64,000 bases of DNA from Plasmopara viticola. Taxonomy: Eukaryota > Oomycota > Peronosporomycetes > Peronosporales > Peronosporaceae. The notes under the pieces are model-generated. The model was not told where the DNA came from. It made no database searches and saw only the letters and a list, made by a program, of their open reading frames with translations. The position numbers were made by a program, and so were the translations under genes. Below are positions 53,063 through 64,000 of the stretch, piece after piece; position 1 is the first letter of the stretch, and each line of letters begins with the position of its first letter. The stretch lies in the NCBI GenBank assembly GCA_001695595.3, contig MBPM02000013.1:620001-684000 (forward strand), given 5' to 3'.

Positions 53063-53676
53063 ATGGGGGCTATTGGAGGTATCGAACCCCGACGACTGGC
53101 GCTGCGCTACGATCCTCCCAGCATCATTGTCGAGTATGCTTATAATACTGGGGCGGCAAAAGGGCTCTATCACCACGAGATTGACCTAAATGCAGAATTG
53201 TCGTCGCTTGATGCAAGCAGATTGAGTGTTGGTGCTCAGTAAGTGTGTGTGCATGTGCAGTATAGACACCTTACTCGTCTACTGCTAGGACTTTGGCATC
53301 AACGAAGTCGTCAACAATATGATAAAAGAGCACGTTGACATTATCGGAAACTGCAAAGTCCGGTCGGCTCAGGTAAAAAAGCTGTTAAGTCGACAGCGTT
53401 GATATAATGGCTGACCTAGAAGTATTGTAGCTCGACCGACTCGTTCGAAAGTTAATCGATCATCGGAAGCCTACCCAAACGCCTTTGTATACTACAGGAC
53501 CTTCTCTTCCTCAAGCCGACTACAATCGCGTGTCGGAGACGCAGTTGAAGCAAGTAAAACAAAAAATGGATGTTGTGTTTCAACAAAATATTGTCCTTCC
53601 CAATCAAGATGGGTATCAATATGACAAGCAAATCGAATTTCAAACAGCGACAGAAACATCCGAGTGGGACGAGTAG
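53063..53676 (+). CDS. CEP19-like centrosomal/basal-body protein
   Basis: CEP19 sits at the mother centriole or basal body and recruits RABL2 to start intraflagellar transport. The predicted protein starts MGAIGGIEPRRLALRYDPPS, matching the family opening (K/R-x-G-x-R-Y-x-P-P-S/A-I-I-x-x-Y), with IIVEYAYN directly after. Exon 2 (53289-53372) gives VVNNMIKEHVDIIG, and exon 3 (53431-53676) gives LDRLVRKLIDHR, NQDGYQYDKQIEF and the closing SEWDE. Total is about 164 aa, against 163-167 in animals. Problem: the strongest donor after exon 1 (GTAAGT at 53239) leaves phase 2, which would shift exon 2 out of frame. An in-frame joint needs the weak donor GTTGGT at 53228, or a base is missing. The end faces the LLPH-like gene 125 bp away, convergently. 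Confidence 0.75.
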
Positions 53677-53801
53677 CACACAACTGGGATAGCGGCTATA
53701 AAATACATTGAACAATTGCAAATTACACACCACCTCCACGCTCGTCTTGTTTATAAAGTGCCACTTGATTGCGTTCAGTCACAAAACTTTCTACGTGTGC
53801 T

Positions 53802-54212
53802 TCAAACGCCCTTTTTGCGCAGCTGGTGGAAGTGCACAAACTTAGCTTTTCGCTTCTTCTTGATCTTCTTGTCCTTCTTAGTCTGTTGAACACCCTCCAT
53901 AGAGACGTCAGCTTCCGCCGGCGTCTGCTCTCTGACGACGCCTGTGATTTCACTGCTTGCTATCGGCACCGGCGTACCCATTAGCTTTTTCAGACTTGCA
54001 GCCGACCTTCCCGTGGCTAGTTTACATCACACCGACCGTAAAGCACTATAAATGGACAAAAAGGATTGACAGGTTCTACCTTGAGCAATGATTGCTTTCT
54101 TAAGATTTTCTTGGATCTTAGCTTCTTGGATAGCCAAATGTGGTACGCCGATACGCTTTCGTAGCTCCGTGCGGAACTTTCGCTTAATTTTGGAGCGCAA
54201 ACTCTTCGCCAT
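53802..54212 (-). CDS. LLPH/YBL028C-like small basic nucleolar protein
   Basis: Two exons on the minus strand, 54212-54080 and 54016-53802, joined through a 63-nt intron (donor GTAGAA, acceptor CTAG), give 115 aa. The start MAKSLRSKIKRKFRTELRKR matches the conserved N-terminus of the learning-associated protein/YBL028C family. These are small basic proteins found in the nucleolus and linked to 60S ribosome assembly. The C-terminal part is Lys-rich (KKDKKIKKKRKAKF) and ends in HQLRKKGV. The middle is weakly conserved, and the family's usual C-terminal GS/W ending is not present, so the assignment rests mainly on the N-terminus. The gene is convergent with the CEP19-like gene. Confidence 0.72.
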
Positions 54213-57200
54213 CGCGGGTTATGAGACGTAAAAGAAGGTCGGTGAGCCAGTGAATGAAGAAGTGCTGTACTTGGTGTCGTGCACACCAAAGTACATTTTT
54301 TTGTATGCGGCAAAATTCGTAAAAAAGCCCCATACTGGCGCAAATAAAATTTTGGCTGCCGAAGATACCTACCTTTAAAGTCATGTCCAGTGTATGGTCG
54401 CTATTTAATGGACTAAAACGAACTTGTCCACTTCAGCAGCTATACGAGCTAATTGAGTCCTCATAAGGGAGCATTAGGCAAGATTGCTGCTTCCAAGAGC
54501 ATTCGTCGTAACGTTCTGAGGTGGAACACGCTTTTCAAGTAATTTTTGTCCAATTTTTTCGAAATGGTGGGGCAAAAGATTCTCGAATTGTTTGTGCGAC
54601 TGCTCGAGCAATACATAAATCAGCTGTTGATGGTGACGGAACATTGTAATATCTTTCGCTGTCGAAATCCTCAGATTTTATCAGCCAAGTCAAAATCGAC
54701 CCTAAGGAACATTCCATTGCCTAGTCAAATCAAAGCTTACGTGATTCCATAGCCCTTTTAGAGCATAAGGCAAGTGTTAACAGGCTCCCGCACAAACATG
54801 CTCGAGATAGGTCATTTCTGTCTAGATTATAATTTGATATCAGAAATCAAAGAAAAAAAATACTAGCCTTGAAAAAATCGAACATAATCATTAGAGCAAA
54901 GGATGCAATCGCATTAGCTCAAAGAAGAAGTTTTAAAAACCTCTGGATATAAGTTGTTATCGTACTGAAAGGATAAATTTGGGATTGATGGCACGGATAT
55001 TGTTCCGTTATTTTTAGTAAATTACTAATCGTCTTTGGCTGCGCGCTAACGCTCGGTTTCCACTCCCGATGGAAATATTTAATAGCTGATCTGCGAAAAT
55101 ACCAATGTAGCACTAAATTTTCTTCAGCAACAAGAACGAGGATGGAACCCAGGCAAATTGAGGTAGGCCGCTTCTTGACTTTAATGTTTGCTAAATAATA
55201 AATCGGGCATGAGATAAAACAACTCTTTTTTTGTAGAATATCACTTGCAATTTAACTGTCAGATCAGCATGGTATGAGAGTACGATCAGATGGAGAGGCA
55301 ATTTTCTAGTGTCTTTCTTACGTATTTAATTTTTTTAACGTTGACCGACTCGGTTAAGTCTTTAACCCAAAAGCACTATAACGTCTTCATTCAAGACTGA
55401 CCAAAGCTTTGCTGGGTAAAATGCCGGTGCTATCCAAGGCCTTTGGCTCTCAGATTTACGGTTCTTCAGCAGCACCAAGACAGGATACTCTTCACATGAG
55501 CTTGCCATCAATGAAAACAGATAAAGAATTCAAGTTTTTTATAATTGGTGGGTGCTGGTCGACGTGATCCACCAGCAAGATACTGCGAACGATCCAGCCG
55601 AAGCGTACTATAAGTAAAGTAAAGAAGACAAACAATGAGCTCCGGCGCACTTTTGCGTGTATTCGCACACTATCATTTGTTGGTCGAACACTAGAGCTCG
55701 GAAAACTGTAAACGATAGAATTTCAGAATACAATTCGATAGCAACAGTACCTTGCTTCCTCACTATATGCACGCCTCGCTGATGCACTTGTGCGTCAACT
55801 AAATCTTAAGTCATTTGTTACCAGGTAAACATCCGACAGCATGCTTCAAGCCGTGTATCACCACCGTCGAGCGAACATGTTGAATTTGCAAAAGCATGAG
55901 TTTGCTTCTTTAACAAAATGTCGCCTCTACCATGTCTATCTCGCACACTTCAATTAGCTCCGTGTATAAATCTTCACTGGAATTACAATACTTGTAGCAA
56001 GATCCCACAAATGACAATAATTAAACGCATATGGCTTTGTTAGTTGTGGTATACTCAAATTAGTTTGTCCTACAGCATCACCCTTGATACCCCTTAAGCC
56101 TTGGCTTTTGATTCGAAAACTCATTTCGATAGAGCCTTTAGCTAGTGTAACCCACACAGTAAGACTGAGCTGTATTTAGCGCGGATGGCAATTTTCCGAT
56201 CCTATGCGGCCGGATTCTGTAACACTTATTTACACATAAAGGCGTCCAGCCTACACAGCTGTTGTGCACGCTGACTGGTTCACTCTTGGGTTGATTGCTC
56301 ATTTGCTCTTGTTACTTTTTTCCAGCTGCTTTTCGATCCTATGAAATTGAACGGGACTGCTTCTGGTCCCGGGTCGAGCATTTAACCACTTAGGCAATAG
56401 ATGTAAGAAGAAGTTGCGTCAACTTGACTGATGGTAATGCTCACAGCTTTGACGATATGCCGTAGCTTAAGTACTTCTCATATTTTGGCGCTTCCATTTA
56501 CGGCGGTAAAATTGCGGAGGCAGTTCAAATTTTTCAAAATGGTACCCATACTTTACAACTCACGTCAATACATTTTGCCCCTTTGCACTCGACGCTCACG
56601 ATATAGATGAGCCTTTGACGAAATGAGATCTCAGTTTTGCCTATATCCCAAATAGCAATCCATGGATGATGCATTGATTGGAAGAGATATTTTCTGCAGT
56701 TTGAGGTGCCATCAACGACCAGTGTGCGGATGTCCCTACGCTTTTTACCTGTACAAATCGAGCACATTATTCGTATCCAAGTATTATTATATACCAGAAG
56801 TTACACAGCTTCCTGTACGTTCCGGATATCTCTCGACCTTTAAGCGTACGCACATCATACAATAAGCCCTCTTAGGCTATTGTTTAAAGACACATTTGCT
56901 GTTTCTCTGTCATCTCGTTTTTGCCGTGCCGCTTGGCGATATATAACTGCTGGGCCAAAATGCAGAAAAAAGTTCAGGTTCGTTTCAGATTCAAGGTCTT
57001 CGGATGTATGCGGTTTGGGCTTAGAGTGACCGATGTTGTGACAAATGCGTAGTGTTGTACTAAGCATCAGTAGCAGAGGTATCGAAAATATACCAAAAGA
57101 CCAATCAAGGAACAAGCATGAGCTATCTAAACTAAGAGAAGCTGTACAAAGTAAGCATCGCTTCACAAAAGATATGCTCCACGTGCTGAAGTATGTTTAT

Positions 57201-59657
57201 CATAATGGAATATGGTCGGACAAAAGTCACGAAGCACTTGCCATTCTAGAGATTTTTTTATAACGGTTTTTGGACAACTTCGGCGCAATCTCTTTACGGA
57301 ATTGCGCAAATTAAATTTGTTCATAAATTCGTGTCATTTAAAAAACAAGATGTTTGTCAGCGCACTGCTTTTGCATAAAAATCGTTTTTAAGGATAGATT
57401 AATATCCAAAGGGATCGCGCAGTACCTCGCACAAAAGGTGCATTCCGAAAGATATGCAATTTCTTAGTGATTGCAGATCTTACTATGCTAAATGTGGCAG
57501 TTTTGGTAGTAAAATATTTCATTTATTTAATTCTATTGTCAAAGATTCAAATGTTCAGAAGATTTTACTCTAAAAATAGACATATTTAGCGAAGATGTTA
57601 TGAATTTTCCATCCTGTCTGATTTTAAAGAAGTGGCAAGGTTTGTTTTCGAAATAATGGCAGGTATCTTAGTATTTTTCGAACTCCACAGCTCTTATGAT
57701 GACTGAAAAATAAGTAACAATTGTTTGTGGGTTTATTTTGGCAAGAAGACATTTTAAAAATAAAAGTTCAGCTCCAGGTAAACACCCCATAAATTCTCCT
57801 TTATTGAGATCTAAATTACGTTCAATAGAAAAAAGCGCAATATAACACTTGCATGACTTCTGAACGAAAAGGCTTGCGCATTCTTTAGCTTCGCGTAGAG
57901 GCCAACCGACACATGTGTCTTAAAGCGCTCAAGCGTTATAGTGAGAATTTATCAGGTCTTTTTATTTGCACTGGGGAGGCAAAGAGTTCAACAATGTTAC
58001 CGAAATGTTAAACTTTTGTCAGACATGCGAATCACGCGAACAAATCCGCCATTTATTTGACCGCATTTTTAATGAAACTTGTCCGCGATTGATTCTAAAG
58101 TGCCGTCCTCACTAGCGCAGTTGGACATCGTTTTAGCAACTAGTCCACCACGGCGTACCAATGCAAGGCGCCGCACCGCAAGAGTTTTTTTTCTAGATCA
58201 CGAGGTGTACGAGAAAAAATAAGACATTCTGGTACGCCATTGCCATTACCCGTTAAAAAAAATTATAGTGCTAGGTAATGAAAGCGTCCGCTTCACGCGC
58301 CGCGAATGCTCGTTGGGCGTCACTTCTCGCGTGACTATTAAAGTTGATCAAAAAAGTGTCATCGATTCAATACGATCTTACGGTGGCTATGTGCATGCTT
58401 TTGATTCATCATCAAATCCTTCTGAATGACTTCTTGACAACATAAGAAGCGCAAACGTAAGGGTGGATTGTACTCAACGCTTCTGTACTTCAGGCACCGA
58501 AAAAACGCTGTTCCGGAACTAAGCGAACGTTTCAACTCAAAAGCCAAACACTCAAGACTTTATTTTTTGAGATTAAGGGTGCAGTCTCCATACTAGGCGG
58601 TACATTTACAACTGACGTTAGAGATACGTCAGCTTGGGAAAATTGCGTTTGAAGTACAAACGCCAAGCGCGGGTTTGGGGTACACCTCGACGTCCAACCA
58701 AAAAAAAGCGTAAAAATTACTAAGCGCTTGACGCTTCTGCTGACAGCTTGAAAAACTGGCCAATTCATCGAAACGGCTTTCACAGATTTTGTGAAGCGGT
58801 ATAAGCGCCTTACCTCATTAGAAATTCAAGTGCCGCTGCCTTACTGTACACTTCTTAGTAATTTGAAGCTAGTCTTAATGGACCAAACTTGCCGAAAAGA
58901 TGGCTCTCGCCTCAGGTTTATGTTGTGTCGATGTCTTGAAATTCACATAATATGCTCGGAGCTTCATTGGTGCATGTTTTCATAGCAGTTGATTTCTTGC
59001 CATGACCATAATAGCTCTGCTAACGAGTGGACTACTCGCTCAAGACCATTCTTAACACGTGCAGTTGTTTATTGCCGACAACACCCTTTAGCGCATCGCA
59101 AACGACACTAATTAAATTAGCTGATTCGGTATAGCCAAAACGTGTAGCCGCCGAAGGCATTCTTAAAAGCTATTAAAAAAAAACTGGCTCGCGTTGCCAG
59201 CACTATAAATGTGAGTTACCTAGGCCTGAAATTACTCTCCAAACAACTTTGATATTGTGGCGTTGGCCGAGCCAAAAATGCTTTGATTGTTCAGGGTCTT
59301 CGCGCACGATTCGGCTTACAAAACAGGCAAGGGGTCTAACGAATTTTGCCGCATAGTCACAGTTCTCGACGTTGAGAGGGCATGAAGTTTATCGATCCTC
59401 TAACCTTCGACACCTGTTATAAGTGGTCAATAAGTCTCTTGTTTCAAATATCCATGGGATTGGCTATGGACAAATGTATCGCCAAAGTTTCTGGGTCAAA
59501 AGTCTTTGGGGAATTAAATATGTGACCAGACGCCCAAATTTTGCCAGGGTACTTTGTAGCTGTTGTGAAATCATTTATTACTTCCATAGTACTTTAATAG
59601 GCATACTGGTTGCTGTTAGGAAGATATCTGGCGGTCTATCAGAGTTCAATACCGAAT
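54213..59657. other. Gene-free stretch right of gene island 2
   Basis: There are many short frames on both strands, none with a domain or linked exons. The first about 200 bp would contain the promoter of the LLPH-like gene. No RNA gene is seen. Confidence 0.55.
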
Positions 59658-59668
59658 TAAGTGCAAAT

Positions 59669-59989
59669 TTTGTATTGTATTACGTTATCGCGTTGCCAAG
59701 TTATGCACGTGCTAGGCTCTATGGCTAGTCCACGGCATAGAATGGTGTCCGCATAAGTCGGGTCTCGTTCGGCGGGCAGTGCAGCCAGCACCGAGGCCGT
59801 GAGGGTCTTCCATTATTTTGTGTAGTTCTGACTTGGTAAGAGCCCAGGTGGCGCCCTGGTGCTGGAGACCGTCGCGTCGAGGGTGAGACTCGTTAGAGAC
59901 CTGCGGATGCCCGAGAGCACCTGCCCGAAGCGCGCGAGCATTTAGCCCCCGCGCTTGGAAGGAGGGCATCACCCCAACCTTTTCCGAAA
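59669..59989 (-). mobile_element. Short LINE-derived retroposon, copy S3 (321 bp)
   Basis: Third copy of the 0.32-kb deleted element, again in minus orientation. Target-site duplications are TAAGTGCAAAT (59658-59668) and TAAGTGCATAT (59990-60000), matching at 10 of 11 positions. It shares both internal deletion junctions with S1 and S2 but has one fewer tail repeat. Several private substitutions show that it is not a segmental duplicate. Confidence 0.85.
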
Positions 59990-60000
59990 TAAGTGCATAT

Positions 60001-62252
60001 GTTATAAAAATTACTGGTCTTATTATAAATCGATATTTGTTTGAGTGGTGCTGAACCTTTCAGCATGATCTGGTCGCCGCTTTAAGTTAGGCTTTTAAAC
60101 CCAGCAAGTCGGTGACGAATGCGGCCTTTTGACTCTTGCATGCCAATCCCCAAAACTTATGCGAAAATAGCTTGCCTTTGCTGAATATGGTAATTTTTTT
60201 CGTGCTATTAAAACCTTATACTCGACAGCCAAAACTTTGGCTAATTAATAAACTGGGCTTAGCCACCCCTAGGGTGTCAAAAATCAACTTATTAGCTAGT
60301 TCAACAAAATCTTTATTGCTCTGACTTGAAGATATTATCAACCTATTCAAGCTGACAGCAAATGTTTGCTAATGCTCAAAGCTCTTGATTCACGGGTCCG
60401 AGGACACCGCTTGCATCAGTGATTCTACAAATACATTGGTTGAGCCAAACGGCAGTATGAGTGTTGGTTGCAACACATTGCGAGTTGAGTTTGTTGATGA
60501 ATTGCTTGGAGTATGCTAGTGCAAAAAAACTGCCTCTTAACTCAACGTATTTCAGCTGTTTGGCACCAATACTTTTTAGAATCTTTAAGAAGGTTTGGTA
60601 GACAGTTCACCCGCGAGGACGCAAGGTTGAAGCCAGAGTGTAAACAGGCGTGACAAACTCACACAGCGTATTACACAAAAGAGGCATGCAGGAAGACGCT
60701 TCTGGTGCGCGATTACACGATTACGCTACCAATGGTCTTAAGAGATCGAAGTATGCAAGAGAAAGCAAACAATAGTTTTTTTTCTCGTTGTTCTTGACTT
60801 GCATAGAGACTTTATTCTGTCTTCATGCATAATCGGTATAGATACCGGTTATATAATCAGAAGCTAACAATGTTCCATAGGTTGATTTTGACTGATACCC
60901 ACCTCATAGTTCATAGCCTAGCTTCATGTAAATACCCGTTCAGGAAACCTTTTAAAATATAAGCTTTAAAAATTGCGTTTTCCAGACGCAAATTTTTATA
61001 AGGTCCCAATCATGTCCTGGGCGATGTATGAACGCTAGGCTGCTGGGCGGAAGCTGTACACCGCTTTGTTAAAGCCTATTGATATGCTTTCTATATTTGG
61101 GCGCCGACACAAAGATTAGCTAATCTCGTCTTTTATATTTCAAAAAAATCAAATGCCGTGTAATATGACCGCACATTATGGTGACCTTATTCCCCCTCGC
61201 GAGGGATTTTGAACATGAGTTGCTTCTAAATCACCAAGTGAGCAAGTGTGCATCTTAAGTTCACGGACATACAGTATTTGTGCTCGGATTCCGGGTTGTA
61301 TCTTTATTTATTTAATCGATCCATGATGATGACATGTTTGGCGAATATCGTAGGGGGCTGAGAAAAAGTCCTGAAATATTAAAGAAGCAGACCGTGTGGA
61401 CTTCTAAAATAGACTACAGCGCGAGCCGACAGCGACAAACAGGCGTATGTTGAAGGGGGTATTGCAAAAGGTGACTCAATCAGAAAATCTCAAAAGTATG
61501 TGACACAAAGGTATGGTCTGACAGTCCAAGACCCAACTTTGACACAGTTGGCGCGCCAAGCTATCTGGCGTTTTAATTAAAACCAGCTCAAAATTAAACG
61601 TCGAATTACGACATCAGATCTCCTTTTAATTCCACCAATCTGAACTCACAAGGTAGAAATTAAAGACGTAACTCTTTGGGCACGCAAACACTCCCACATC
61701 CAATTGATTTACTTGATTCGCAAATGGATTCTGCAGTTAATATCTACATTATGATAGCCGCCAGTCAGGCGTGAGTCATAAAACGTCGACACTCACCTCA
61801 TGATCGTACTTGATTTTGTGTCTGTCATGCATCCTTAAGTTATTTGATGCTTACAAACGAGTTGCGTGGTAAGTTACCTACATGTAAATTAATTACACAA
61901 ATATTCTGAAGACAATTATATACTCGATCAGGCGTTTTAATGGAAGCTATTTCAATGTTTAATAGCTAAATTTAAACTTTAGCGGATCGGATGACGGTTA
62001 CACGCAACTAATTTTAAGTATCCACATGCATAGCTGTTGATTAGCGAGATTCGGAAAAAGCTTTTCTTGGCAGCCGCGATTCCTTCCTGACAATAATAGT
62101 ACTTCTGTCGATGTGTTTGCTTTTCAACTCTGGTAACAGACTACTTGTCACTTTTGGCATTCCTCTGCTTTTTATACATCTTGGTGCTTCATTCTCCTCC
62201 CCTACTTCGTAAAAAACGCAGCCAAGCCACAGCACTTGTACTTTCGTTTCAC
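60001..62252. other. Gene-free stretch before the coiled-coil gene
   Basis: About 2.2 kb of AT-rich DNA with no supported gene. The frame at 62041-62235 (-) lies in the probable promoter of the coiled-coil gene and has no domain. Confidence 0.5.
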
Positions 62253-63925
62253 ATGCCTGATACTATGGATGGATGGACGTCAAAGCCATGGGGTGTGACA
62301 GAGGAAATGTGGAAGCGGAAAGCCAAAAGCCTGGAAGATCAGTACCAGCGACTTTTGTCCGATCATCAAGACTTGCGTCTCGAAAAAGCCAAGATGATGG
62401 GAGAGCTACGAGCGTTGCAGCGCTACAAAGAGACAGCAGAAGATACGATCAGCCACGAGATTGCTAGCAGGAAGTGGGTTAAATGGCACACTTTACTTGT
62501 ACTTCGAACACAATGAACTAATCACGTTTCTTGCCAACAGAATGGAGTATAAGAATAAAGTGTCTGCCTCGACAAAGTTAGAGCAGTATATCAAAAAATA
62601 CGAGCGGGAACGTGAACGAGTCTTTTCGCTCGAGCGTGAAATTGCTTTTATGAGGGATCAATTCTCTTCCGTGAAAGGGGAGACCGAGAAGCGCTTAGAC
62701 CTGCTTAAAGAATTGGAAGACTCCCAAAAGCGCAGTGCTCGTTTAAAGGAAAAGCTTCGCGAGTATGTTAAGTCGGGTTTGTTGTTGAGCTATTTAATTG
62801 TAATTATTAATCGTATGTTGGATTGTTTAAGGATGGAGATTGTAAGCATTGAAAACGAAAATACGATCTTGGATCTCAAAGAGAAGAATCAAAAACTGAA
62901 GGGCAAAGTTACAACCGCAGAAGACGAGGCAGCTGATATAGCGGAGGAAGCGAAAACCATAGCGGCTCGATTAACGGTTTGTTGCCGAACTTTAAACTTT
63001 TCGTTTGTGTGCCAATCATTCAAATATCTATGTTTCCAGGCTGTGGAGTCTGCGTGGGAAGCTGCTCGTGGGCAGAACAAGACTGCTGTCCATGAACTCA
63101 AAAAGAGGTGCGTCAGTGGATCCTTTTCTTGGTACGTTGTTTAAGTAAAGTAAATGAATGTGTTTATTTTAGGGATTCGCTTTCAAAAGAGCTCGAAACT
63201 GTTAAGTCGGAGACCAAGGTATGCAAAGTCTCGTTTTAATCTTTGATAATATCTGATTCAAACCTTTATATCTAAAGCATGCAAGCCACCGAATTCATGC
63301 GCTAGATGTTGAGATCGAGACGGCGCAAAGCAAGTTACGGCAAAAGGATCGCACGATTGAAGAATTGCGTGATAAAAATGCGACGTTGAAAAAAGAAGTC
63401 TCCCGTCTTAGTGCTCGAATGGACGATTTCTCGGCCACTTTACTAGCTACTCGTGAAATTATTGATGAGAAGGATGCTGAAATTGAACGCAAGATGGAGC
63501 AGCTTCGAAACAAGAGGACAGAAGTTAAGACACTTGAGCGCATTGATGACTCATCGAAGGATCGGATAGCAGATCTCGTGTGTCAAGTGAGTGAATTGCA
63601 GCAGGAAATTTTGGATGCTCAGAAAGAGCACTTTCGTAAGGTTAAGAAAGATGAGCTCACGCGCGAGAAACAGCGTGCACGTGATCGTGCCGAAATCTCC
63701 AAGGAGCTTGAAATATTGCACAAGCCCCGTCGATGCAAAAACTGCAACGATACCTTTACAAACAAGTCTAATACGTCTCTGTCGTGCTCGTACCACCCAG
63801 GTCGCTTCATAGCGCGTAAGTATCCTCTCGAGGGCTATCAATGGAGCTGCTGTCAGAAGCGCGAGCTGTCTTCAAGACCGTGCAAATTTGCAGGGCGTCA
63901 TCTCGAGTCGAAATTGCAGAGCTAG
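62253..63925 (+). CDS. Coiled-coil protein with C-terminal CHORD-like Cys/His motif
   Basis: Six exons join in frame: 62253-62473, 62541-62762, 62832-62976, 63040-63107, 63173-63218 and 63278-63925, giving 449 aa. The first ATG opens MPDTMDGWTSKPWGVTEEMW. From about residue 25 to 390 the sequence is almost continuous charged heptad-like coiled coil (KLEQYIKKYERERERVFSLE, KEVSRLSARMDDFSA, EIERKMEQLRNKRTEVK). The C-terminal about 65 residues hold an ordered Cys/His set: CKNC, LSCSYHPGRF, YQWSCCQKRE, PCKFAGRH. The CxYHPG and WSCC phrases are hallmarks of the zinc-binding CHORD fold. The usual first pair spacing differs (C-x2-C), so I call it CHORD-like. Coiled coil plus such a tail suggests a structural or cytoskeletal scaffold, perhaps flagellar, but no function is established. 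All introns are 54-69 nt with GT..AG ends. Confidence 0.75.
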
Positions 63926-64000
63926 CAAAGTAATTATCATAAATAATAAAAAGTAACGCACATCTATAGATACCTTCCCTGCTAGCGTCGGTTTAAACGT

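Noticed and set aside
53080..53125. tRNA-like box B string (GGTTCGATACC on the minus strand) near a box-A-like string
   Set aside because: The two boxes nearly abut, so no tRNA can form, and the region is the first exon of the CEP19-like gene.

Overview
The window reads as nuclear DNA of an oomycete, most likely a Peronosporales species (Phytophthora or downy-mildew type). The evidence is the gene architecture: very short introns (about 39-92 nt) with GT..AG ends, consensus donors such as GTAAGT and GTACGT and CTAAC-type branch points. The proteins are typical of flagellated stramenopiles. Tight islands of housekeeping genes are separated by multi-kilobase AT-rich stretches holding only decayed retroelements. 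The species cannot be fixed from the sequence alone. Many apparent open frames in the gene-free stretches begin at TTG or CTG, carry no recognisable domain and are treated as noise.

Layout: 1-8.3 kb, gene-free. 8.28-10.90 kb, the splicing factor SYF1 (+). 10.9-19.1 kb, gene-free, with an unrecognised decayed coding relic at 16.5-17.6 kb. 19.13-19.46 kb, a 324-bp retroposon. 19.78-21.16 kb, a PX-BAR sorting nexin (-). 23.8-26.2 kb, a decayed Ty3/gypsy retrotransposon (-). 30.57-32.98 kb, two near-identical 1.15-kb LINE derivatives in direct orientation, the second inserted in the loop of a palindrome. 34.6-42.7 kb, gene island 1: a tandem pair of RBBP4/MSI1-type histone chaperones (+), a PUDP-type HAD phosphatase (+), an unrecognised two-exon coding fragment, and mitochondrial BCKDH E1-alpha (-). 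42.7-50.2 kb, gene-free, with a second 324-bp retroposon. 50.25-54.2 kb, gene island 2: an HTATSF1/CUS2-like splicing factor with N-terminal GYF_2 domains (-), MoaE (+), a CEP19-like centrosomal protein (+) and an LLPH-like small nucleolar protein (-). 54.2-62.2 kb, gene-free, with a third short retroposon. 62.25-63.9 kb, a coiled-coil protein with a CHORD-like Cys/His tail (+).

The genes belong to separate basic processes rather than one pathway: two splicing factors (SYF1, HTATSF1-like), chromatin assembly (two RBBP4-like), endosomal sorting, branched-chain amino-acid catabolism, molybdenum cofactor synthesis, nucleotide salvage and basal-body biology. Exon boundaries were derived by hand from splice consensus, reading-frame continuity and family resemblance. 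The most distinctive feature is a nested family of LINE deletion derivatives (two 1.15-kb and three 0.32-kb copies), all with intact 5' and 3' ends and target-site duplications. This is comparable in design to the ingi/RIME pairs of trypanosomes.
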